A DNA stretch of 64,000 bases from Hymenopus coronatus (lineage: Eukaryota; Arthropoda; Insecta; Mantodea; Hymenopodidae): the NCBI GenBank assembly GCA_030762935.1, contig CM060900.1:404263632-404327631 (forward strand), read 5' to 3'. Numbering within the stretch: position 1 is the first letter of the stretch; each line of letters opens with the position of its first letter. Under the pieces are notes generated by a model. The model was not told where the DNA came from, made no database searches, and worked only from the letters and a program-made list of their open reading frames with translations. Shown one piece after another: positions 56,171 through 64,000 of the stretch. Made by a program: the position numbers and the translations under genes.

Positions 56171-57362
56171 CGAAGGGTATTCAAATGAAAAGGTACGAAA
56201 CATTTTAACAACCAAACCGGTTGAAATTTGAATTTGCCGCTTTGTTATAACGTAGTGCGACTAGTTCCGCGAGTGTAGTGTCCGTCTGGCTGTGAGCATG
56301 CGCGGGCGCACGCACATGATACAGGAGAGAAGCAGGCAGTTGTCTGTTCCGTCCAATTGCCGCGGCAGTGCGTGTGAGGACATCATGGCGTTCTTATTGC
56401 AAAATTCGACGATTGAGGAACAGCAAGGTGTTATCAGATTTCTGATTACGGAAGGTGTTAGACCTGCCAATATTCATCGCCGGATGATGGCCGTATACGG
56501 GGGAGACTGTATGTCCGATAAGTCAGAGAGAAAGTGGAGTACCCGTTTTCGTGAAGGCCGGGAGTGTTTGAGTGATGATCCGAGGCCAGGCCAGGCAAAC
56601 ACTGTAATCACAGCCGAGCTTATTGAAGCTCAGCGAACCGCAAAAGAAACTGCGTATGGGGCTAGCACTGCAACACCTGTTCCGGCATCATGAAGACCCT
56701 GCTTTCCTGGAGCGGATTGTCACCGGTGACGAGAGCTGGTGCCATTACTTCGAGCCAGAGTCAAAGCGGTACAGCATGCAATGGAAGTATCCATCGTCAC
56801 CTCCCTCTAAAAAATTCAAGGCTGTGCCCTCAGCAGGCAAGGTGATGCTCACCGTCTTTTTCGAAGCCTGTGGTCCGATTCTCATCGAATTTCTCGATCA
56901 CGGAAAAATCATTAATAGCGACGTGTACTGTGTCAGACACTCCGTAGCCTACGCAAGTCCATCAAGAGCAAACGGCCTGGGCTGCTCACGGAGGGAGTGA
57001 TTCCGCTACAAAATAACGCGCGTTCACACGTCTCCAGGGTCACACAAAGTGTACTGGCCAAGTTTAAGTGGGAGCAGTTTGAGCATCCGCCCTACAGCCC
57101 GGACATGTCGCCCTGTGACTTCCACCTGTTTGGTCCGCTAAAAAAACATCTCAAAGGGAAGCGCTTCAACTCGGACGACGAACTGAAAGACACAGTAGAG
57201 GACTGGCTCTTGTCACAGCCACGGAAAATCTGGAAGCTGGGAATCCTTCGGCTCGTTAAACAGTGGGATATTGGTGCTCAGGCCTCTGGTGATTGTTTTT
57301 GAATAAATACTTCAATTATACCCCCATTGTCGTTTTGTAACTTTTCATTTGAACACCCCTCG
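56171..57362 (+). mobile_element. mariner element with TIRs and TA duplication
   Basis: Ends CGAAGGGTATTCAAATGAAA (left) and, in reverse complement, CGAGGGGTGTTCAAATGAAA (right); TA at 56169-56170 and 57363-57364. Length 1192 bp. Transposase pieces on the plus strand: 56384-56690 (STIEEQQGVIRFLITEGVRP, IHRRMMAVYGGDCMS, FREGRECLSDDPRPGQ), 56623-56920 (HEDPAFLERIVTGDESWCHY, PSAGKVMLTVFFEACGPILI), 56997-57302 (HPPYSPDMSPCDFHLFGPLK). The HTH-to-catalytic linker is deleted. The second catalytic motif reads LQNNARSH instead of HDN, so the Asp is lost. One more frameshift lies at about 56940. Confidence 0.9.
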
Positions 57363-58449
57363 TAAATATTGGAAAGGTAAGTTACAAGTCCATTTCACCA
57401 AGGTGACGTCGAAACTGTTGTCATCCACCCCCCCATTACTCATCGTTCGCTAGTCTTCTGCAAGATGCAATGCATGATAAACCCGTTACCTAGTATTGAC
57501 GTCTTATGCAGAAAACGGCTGGCGGCAAAGGCCGAATAAATCTGAAGACTCTACATAAAAACAATTTAAATACCAGCGAAGAAGATATTACTAAAGTGCA
57601 CAGTGGACAACAAATTCACCAGTACTCTTCACTTTAGCAAAACAAGAAAGTTACCCTTCGCCACTGGGCAAAGAAAGTGGGATGCGGTACCTTCCCTCCC
57701 TAATTGGCTTGTAGTCCCCATGCCTACTGTAGACGCACGCAGCACGTACTCTACGACTCGGTGTTTGAGTACCGAAGACAACAGGTAAGCGGGACTAGTA
57801 CTACAGTGTGGTTCAAATAAGATGAAGTTTATCCTTGAGTGCCACCAGGCCGGCAGCCAATTGGAGTGCTGCTGTGTTGAAATATTGCGTTCCCGCTTAA
57901 CTGGGGAGTAACGCACTAAGTGATTTCATCTCTCATAAATACTACTTGCGCTAAGACAAAACATAATTCACGAGGAATATAGGGAGTAATGTTCATAGCA
58001 GAACTATAAAAACCACTGATTTTTAGTTCAAATAGTTTTCATAATACACATGAATAAACATTATGTCGCCAGACAGATTTTCATGCTCAGTGTGCGAGTG
58101 AGTGGGAAATATGAAAAGAGTAGATGTAGCGACCTGGCAAAGTAGAGCTAGATAACGCATCTCATTCACTACAGCCTAGAACTCTTCCCATTTGAAAAAC
58201 ATTATAGTTGCGTGAGCGGACAGTGACAGTAGAGACTGCGCCCTCTATATATAATCAATCCCCGTAGCGCTGTTAACTTGCATTCCCTCAAAGGACAAGT
58301 TGTCTGCGCCCTCAAGTCATTATAACTCAACAACAGTCTTCTTCCCGTGCTTAACGAAGATGCCTTCTCCCACACGTCATATTGAACATGTTATTATAAA
58401 CTTTCTATTAATCCATACAATCTGGTTAGCAGTTTTTGATAGAATTGAA
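57363..58449. other. no feature seen
   Basis: Mixed intergenic DNA. Short open frames at 57603-57788 (plus) and 57629-57916 (minus) overlap and lack motifs. Confidence 0.4.
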
Positions 58450-58640
58450 CGCCCACTTTAACTACATACAGCACCCCAGGCGATGCCATTGACGATACAC
58501 GGAATGAGCATGGAGAACCGGTGGAATGTGATGGCGGGGGAAATTGGAGAACCCAGAGAAAACCCGTCACTGCGCCGCTTTCTCCTCCAAATATCCCACA
58601 TACAGTTGCCTTGGGTTGAACCCCACTCGGCCACGGCGTA
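58450..58640 (-). repeat. SINE body fragment, same family as 54745-55135
   Basis: Shares CACCCCAGGCGATG, GGTGGAATGTGATGGCGGGG, GGAGAACCC.GAGAAAACCC and CACTGCGCCGCTTT with the longer copy. About 190 nt. Confidence 0.7.
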
Positions 58641-58723
58641 GTTTTCTTTAGCATTGATGGGTGCCATCAATGAGAATTGATAATTATGCTTATTTTGAGA
58701 AAGAAAAATATTCCAATTAGGGT

Positions 58724-59047
58724 ATGACCAGGGAACGAGGGAATATCCCGTACTTCGATGCGATAGGGATCTTTAATGTTTTCACCCTCAGGAGGAGAGA
58801 ATATATGAAGGAGCTGCAGGAGAATGTGGGCCACAAGACAGCATCCGATTCCAAACTTGAGGACTCAGTCACACCAACGGTCTGCTCAGAGAAGTCTTCC
58901 TTCTGGCAGAACCGGGGTGTATTTCATCCACCTAAGGTAGTTCAGACAAGATCGCCTTCTGGCAGGGCCGAGAAAACTTTCCAGTTAGCATGCATCTGCA
59001 CCAGCTGTCCGACACCAAAACACTGCACATGCCCTAAGACTGCATGA
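58724..59047 (+). CDS. hypothetical 107-codon ORF, Cys-rich tail
   Basis: An open frame ending in a Cys cluster (LACICTSCPTPKHCTCPKTA). No family is recognised. It lies between SINE fragments of one family and may be repeat-derived or chance. Kept only because the composition is protein-like. Confidence 0.2.
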   Translation: MTRERGNIPYFDAIGIFNVFTLRRREYMKELQENVGHKTASDSKLEDSVTPTVCSEKSSFWQNRGVFHPPKVVQTRSPSGRAEKTFQLACICTSCPTPKHCTCPKTA

Positions 59048-59099
59048 AACATAAAAGGGAAAGCAAAAGATAGCAAATCAGGAAAAGTAAATTCTTGGT

Positions 59100-59245
59100 A
59101 GATGATAAACCTCCCCAACGTTTGCGGTGTCAGCCACAGAAATCACGAAAACCCATTGTCAGAGTGACTGGCTTCAGGAATTGAGCCCAGGATCTCCCGA
59201 ACCTGAGCCTTGTGTGTTACTTTGGAGGTATCTCGCTCGGTATAC
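59100..59245 (-). repeat. SINE fragment
   Basis: CCTCCCCAACGTTTGCGG, CGAAAACCCATTGTCAGAGT, CTTCAGGAATTGAGCCCAGG and CTCGCTCGGTATAC follow the same order as the head half of 54745-55135 (CCCCAGCACTCG, AAAAACCTTTGGGTCAGAG, GGCTCGGTATATT). Confidence 0.55.
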
Positions 59246-61178
59246 TGTCTTTTAGTTCCTCAAATATGTGTGAGTAACTTGCATCAATGGCGGAAGTGCG
59301 TCGTACATTGGTCAGGAGAACCACAAGGAAACCCTTGTGGCATACATTTAACCCTGATCTATTAGTCACCACATTTCAATAGGGAGTTTAATTGATTTGA
59401 TTCAAATTGGGTACTAAATGTGTTCCGTATTTCTATTATTCAATATGCATTCAGATCGACTTGGAACGCACCGTTCGTGAGTAAATAAATTCAAGTTCTT
59501 ATGCTGGTCGACCCGACAAATCTTTGGCGAAAGGCGAACTTGTTAAACGTAGGTTAGGTCTTCTGTCGTGTTAGATGGAGGTTTTGAGGTTGGTGTATAG
59601 TTTTGTGAAGAATATGCTACGATAATACGCATGTGATAAAAGTGACATTACTGAGTTTATTATTGCACCAGTTTCTGGCAGGTTCGTTAACGAAAAGTTG
59701 AAGGATAAACAACGGGCATAACAAAGCAAACAGTACAATCTTTAAAATCATAATCGAAGGCTCCCATATTTAGAGTACAAAAAATCTTTCAAGATTTGAT
59801 GCCGATCAAATAGACGACGATCAGCGTATTAGGAGTAGGTGATCCCATTCATACAAAATGTTATCCGACCATACTTTTTAAGAGTTCTAATATCCAGTTC
59901 GATTTGTGACAGAGTTTCTAAGCAGTATTGAATATATATTCTGTACTCAAATCGAGTTCATTTCTCCACGGAAATTGAATAAGTGTGCTATCTTTACTCT
60001 GTAGGGTACACTAAAATTTGGGGTTTATGCAATAACCCATACATATTAGATGAGGTGAAGCGCAGCAGAAAAATGCTGTCCATCAGCATGGGTTAATAGC
60101 AGTTTCATAAAGTGAGGAAACAGCTGGTAACATTTTTCAGCGCCTTCTATAAGAATGATAAACACCTACTAAAACTTGTATCATTACTTCTACAGAGCGG
60201 TTAATATGAGAGTATGATGATGATGATGATGATGATGATGATAATAGCAAATACTCAAATATATATTAAAATGTTGTAGTAATGATAATTGGCTTTAGCT
60301 TAGAGCTAATGGCCGTTGTTTAATCTAATGTTTCTGCAAATAAATATAACTTAAGAAATAAGATATAGAAAACCAGAAGTTCTTGTTTTAAGTTATGTAA
60401 AAACTGCATTTGTGAAACATTCAGAATACTGCATGCTATATATAAGTACACGAATGTTTGTTTTGAGTTAATGATTAACTACTGACTAAAATAGGTAAAT
60501 ATATTATCAAAAGAGCAGGCCAAATTACTAGAGAGCAATGTGCTATACGTACAGATTGTATTACTTTCAAAGGTACGTTTTGCTGCTTGCCTACTCTAAT
60601 GCCCAAACGAAAATATTGTGATAGTTATAATTGCATCCCGTACATAATTTTAGTTTGCAACACACTCCTTTTAACACTAAGCAATTTAATTTTACTTTTA
60701 TTTCTGTGTTCATGGAAACCAACACCCCTTTGAAAGCTGTACACATTTGTATCCAGAAATATACTTACCTTGCTGGTGTTTTGAATTTATTTCAGAACAG
60801 TACACATTTATTTGAAGCAGGATATATGTAAGTGAAGGAAAAGATAATACACAAGGTAAGAAACTCATTTGCTTTTGTGAATGCTCATATTTTGAATGTA
60901 CTGAATTATTAATAGACAATCTAAGATAGTAAAGATACATTACTTAAAGCTGTACACAGTTGTATGACAAAGACTTCTAAGATCATCTTATTTCTGTGCA
61001 GGAAGACTTTTCCCTTGATAAAATCAAATATATTTATGAAAACCTTTTAATTACTCTTGAGTCAGTGTTTATAAAATATATTTAAATTCTGTATATAACA
61101 ATAAAGATGTTTTTCTCTTACTGAATCCTGATCAATATTAATATTTGTATAAGTTTCTTTTTCGAATACTTAAAATCG

Positions 61179-61220
<42 letters not shown>

Positions 61221-61794
61221 CTATTATTGTAAGATATTGAATTTGTAGTTTTTATTATAAATAGTTATCTGGATATTTTTAACACTTACTTTTGGACAAT
61301 CACTTCCTTTACTTAAAGAATATAAACAAGCGTAACTTAATATATCTTACTTTTCAAATAGCATGAAAGAAAATACAGAAAATATACCATAGTCAAATAT
61401 TTAACAAAACTGATGGCGATAGTAATAAATAATTTATGTTTCTATTCAACTAAGCTTACTGCATAACTTTTTATGTTACTATTTTTCTTATTACAATTCA
61501 AGCTTTATCTTACATAATTAATATTTAAATATAACTTTCACTCTCAAACTGTTAAATAATCAGTAATAATAAATATATTTTCAGTCTGCACTCCAGCTCT
61601 TTTCTGAAGAGAAGTCTATCATATTCTGTAGCTATTATCACATTCTATATAATTTCATAATATTTGTTTTCATCAGAAAACTTTAAAATAATATATAATT
61701 CATCTTTTTATTCTTATAATTGTCATTTATAAAATAAGAATCCATATCATGTTAGGTTTTTCATGATTTGCATATTTTAATTCACAGATTATCA
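59246..61794. other. no gene seen; microsatellites
   Basis: AT-rich sequence downstream of the esterase gene (which is on the minus strand). It contains a GAT repeat (60214-60242) and an AT repeat (61181-61215). No supported coding region. Confidence 0.5.
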
Positions 61795-62604
61795 TTAGCT
61801 TGTAACCAAATAATGCATTCCTACAATTGTTGCCAAGATTCCCGTTAATGTAGGACTACCATAAACCTGTACACCAATTTGTGTCATGTTACAACAGACG
61901 GTAGCTGCTTCTATTACAGAGGGGTAGTATGTCTGCCAAAATTCGAAAGCTTTATGATCAAAGTTAGTGGAATCACTCATATTGAAATTTCTATCAATAA
62001 TCATTACACCTGGAGAAAGTTCTTTAAATATGTCCCATTTGATGTTCACACCACTCTGTATTGGATTGCCATATTTTGCAAAATTTGTCCAGAGATTCAT
62101 GACATTATCTGCGATTTTACGATCAGCACCATTCCATATTATTTGTGTTAAAGATGGCCAGTATGGCATTCCCCAAACAAAAGGAAGTTCAAAACCATGA
62201 GGAACCTTGGCCCACTCTGGTATATCTATTAAACTTTTCTTTGGTTTGTAATCAAAACGATATACATACGTTGAAGTGCTATATTGACTCACATATATCG
62301 CAGTTTTATAAACTCCTGCGCCATAAAGCTTTTCAGTAGTATAATCAAGATATCTTTGCCTCAACAAAGCAGGATCAAGCGTTGGAGGAGACGGAGTGTA
62401 GTAAAACATAATGGCTTCTATCAAATGATTCACATTTACAATGCAGGAATCGTTACTTAATGGATTTTCAGGATGTTCCATATGAACTTCATTTTCAATG
62501 AGTTCCTGAAACTTGGAATAAGGTATGCCCTGTTCAGCATTGTTTACTTTTCCAGCTATTTCCAAGGCTGCTTCTGTTGCGGCAAATCCTGTCATAAAGT
62601 CTAC
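61795..62604 (-). CDS. carboxylesterase/cholinesterase-like, last coding exon
   Basis: The 3' coding exon of an alpha/beta-hydrolase of the type-B carboxylesterase family. The minus strand has a strong acceptor (TTTTTTCTCTTTTTCCAG) at 62605-62606, then VDFMTGFAATEAALEIA without interruption to a TAA at 61795. The Glu in GFAATEAA aligns with the catalytic acid, and His in VPHGFELPFVWGMPYWPSL with the catalytic His, about 125 residues apart as in the family. The nucleophile Ser would be in an upstream exon beyond the window. Other family features are IADNVMNLWTNFAKYGNPI and a closing KAFEFWQTYY. The C-terminus ends in a hydrophobic stretch (SPTLTGILATIVGMHYLVTS), suggesting a GPI signal or membrane anchor, as in many cholinesterase-like proteins. 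No lesions seen. Which subfamily it belongs to I cannot say. Confidence 0.88.
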   Translation of the reverse strand, partial: VDFMTGFAATEAALEIAGKVNNAEQGIPYSKFQELIENEVHMEHPENPLSNDSCIVNVNHLIEAIMFYYTPSPPTLDPALLRQRYLDYTTEKLYGAGVYKTAIYVSQYSTSTYVYRFDYKPKKSLIDIPEWAKVPHGFELPFVWGMPYWPSLTQIIWNGADRKIADNVMNLWTNFAKYGNPIQSGVNIKWDIFKELSPGVMIIDRNFNMSDSTNFDHKAFEFWQTYYPSVIEAATVCCNMTQIGVQVYGSPTLTGILATIVGMHYLVTS

Positions 62605-63094
62605 CTGGAAAAAGAGAAAAAACAGCTTATGTACACTTTACCTAATAAGAAACTCTTTATGCTATGACTGTCTCCTCAGATAGGAGTGAAAGCAGGAGTA
62701 CAGGTCCCCGAAACCGGAGCAGAGAACCGCATGTATGCTAGTGTGTCTTTTTGTACTTCTAACGAGACTTCTTGTAGGGAGATATGAAAAGGAAATCGAA
62801 GGGTGAGCAGATGTTTGCAAAGATGACGAGGTCTCTAACGATTCTAGATTGAGCACTCAGGCATCGGTCAGCCCTCCTCACGCTTGGAGGTGTACCGTTG
62901 GCATCCCTAGAGCCCAGAAAGACGCTCCAGAAGGCAGGTCCCTCATCAGTCCAACCGATGTCAGTGAGAAATCTTTCAAAAGAGCACCACCATAGTCTAG
63001 CCGCAACATAGCAAACTCCTGGTGCTTAAACCCGGAAACAAATTATAGGAGTTGGTGGGAACAGGAAATAACGGACAGATAACTAATAGTAGAA
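62605..63094. other. esterase intron
   Basis: Intron immediately upstream of the last esterase exon. It contains no recognisable gene, and open frames are short. Confidence 0.5.
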
Positions 63095-63310
63095 GAGAAA
63101 CCACCCCAGCATTCTTCTAATGACCCTGGGGAAACTACAAAAACACCAATACTCAGAGTTACTGGCCTGATGGGAATTGACTCCGGGACCTTCTGAATGT
63201 GTCCCCATAACCGCGCTCGGCAAGGCGTCTCGCTTTGGTGCTTCGTAGGGCAGGGGATCGTGGGTTCGAGTCCCGCCCTGGACATGGGTGTTATATCTTT
63301 GAGTATATGT
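63095..63310. repeat. SINE fragments in the esterase intron
   Basis: 63095-63205 resembles the head half of the 54745-55135 family (CACCCCAGCATTCTTCTAATG, GAATTGACTCCGGGACC). 63215-63300 has a plus-strand tRNA-like head, AAGGCGTCTCGCTTTGG then GGGATCGTGGGTTCGAGTCCCGCC (a strong B box), followed by GTGTTATATCTTTGAG. Two SINEs are joined here. Confidence 0.6.
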
Positions 63311-64000
63311 GTGTGCGTGTATAAAAAGAAGAAAACAGCAATCAGTAATCATACAGCAAACAAAGTAAAAAAACAAAAAACAATTAGGGAAATAAAAGTA
63401 GGGTATATAGCGCCGGAGTCCCGACCAGATGCCGGAACTGCATTTATATATATAAAAAAAAAATTGAGCCTCCTGCGTTACCGCGGAGCTATCTCACTCG
63501 GATATCGAGATGAAGTCACTTGTCACCTTGCCAAAGTTAAACCTACAAGATGAGACCCATTTTTCTATAACTAATCAAGACAGTACAATGAAAGTGCCTC
63601 TACATTTACAATGATAATTAATAACTCTGTTCATTCATTAATGTAGTTTTACAATTGAGTAAAACTTTTAAGAAATGTAAAGCATTTTATCTACATGTTT
63701 ATCCATTTTAAAATTTGATATTGCATTATTATCGGCACATGTATTGACACCTTATCAGCTAAGTATCTTGTATAGTGTAAACATTTATAGAAGTATAATA
63801 TAAAAACTCAAAGGGGTCTTTAGAAATATATATCACGTTTTTGAAAACGAGATGAATGATTAACTTATTAAGCTCATATCAGAAAACTTAAATCATAAAT
63901 TAGACAGAAAATTAGTTAAAACATGTGAAATATAATTAACGAATAGTTAAAAGTTGCATAGAAAGCTAATCAGGAAAGGCTGATGATAAAAAAAGGAGAA
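63311..64000. other. no feature seen
   Basis: AT-rich intronic DNA of the esterase gene, with A-rich runs and nothing assignable. Confidence 0.4.

Noticed and set aside
63215..63300. Possible tRNA gene
   Set aside because: Strong B box but no complete cloverleaf; it fits a SINE head.
1..64000. CRISPR arrays or bacterial operons
   Set aside because: No repeat-spacer structure or prokaryotic gene organisation; all periodic repeats are microsatellites or eukaryotic tandem repeats.

Overview
The window reads as nuclear DNA of an arthropod, most likely an insect with a large, repeat-dense genome. The reasons are: spliced host genes with GT-AG introns, one intron of about 18.3 kb; AT-rich sequence with many microsatellites; several tRNA-derived SINE families; mariner, hAT, CR1-like, R1-like and Ty3/gypsy elements; and no bacterial operons, RBSs or CRISPR arrays. 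I do not call a species.

Two host genes can be supported, both on the minus strand. The first is a TUSC2/FUS1 homologue. Exon 1 (23395-23528) carries an N-myristoylation-type start, and exon 2 (4995-5112) carries the SMYFDEDGDLAHEFY signature. The splice phases match exactly, and the last exon lies left of the window. The second is the last coding exon of a carboxylesterase/cholinesterase-like gene (61795-62604), whose upstream exons lie to the right.

Almost everything else is transposon. Left of TUSC2 exon 2 is a decayed copy of a multicopy zinc-finger gene family (2560-4236). TUSC2 intron 1 (5113-23394) holds a deleted Ty3/gypsy element with both LTRs and a tRNA-Leu-type primer site (6011-8893), a DDE transposase relic (10155-11195), and an R1-like LINE. 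The LINE is split by an intron-containing CGGBP1-like hAT (13789-17565, 8-bp TSD), which itself has a 1.3-kb mariner in its intron (14479-15795). The LINE is probably split again by a nearly intact ZBED5/Buster-like hAT (CDS 18400-20226).

The central region (27545-36120) is the most unusual. A ZMYM1-like hAT (28510-31862, near-matching TSDs), itself hit by a 997-bp MITE (30270-31266, 8-bp TSD), sits beside a decayed, apparently intronless matrix metalloproteinase with signal peptide, cysteine-switch prodomain and catalytic domain (31863-32640). About 3.1 kb further is a decayed Polinton/adintovirus-type packaging ATPase (35745-36117). Unassigned viral-looking ORF remnants lie between and on the far side of the hAT. 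I interpret this as an old endogenous Polinton/adinto-like virus that carried a metalloproteinase; that link is inference.

Further right are a CR1-type retrotransposon (39989-44020) encoding a 2A-like peptide, PHD finger, SGNH esterase, endonuclease and RT; a long CATA microsatellite at its 3' end; an unrecognised 205-codon ORF (44584-45201); a GTF2IRD2-like hAT (46846-48989) inserted in a roughly 170-bp tandem repeat; SINEs; a second DDE relic (50790-51650); an array of about eight 119-bp units (53260-54240); a second mariner with TIRs and TA duplication (56171-57362); and more SINE copies before the esterase exon. No transposon here appears able to make a fully intact protein, although the ZBED5-like hAT comes close.
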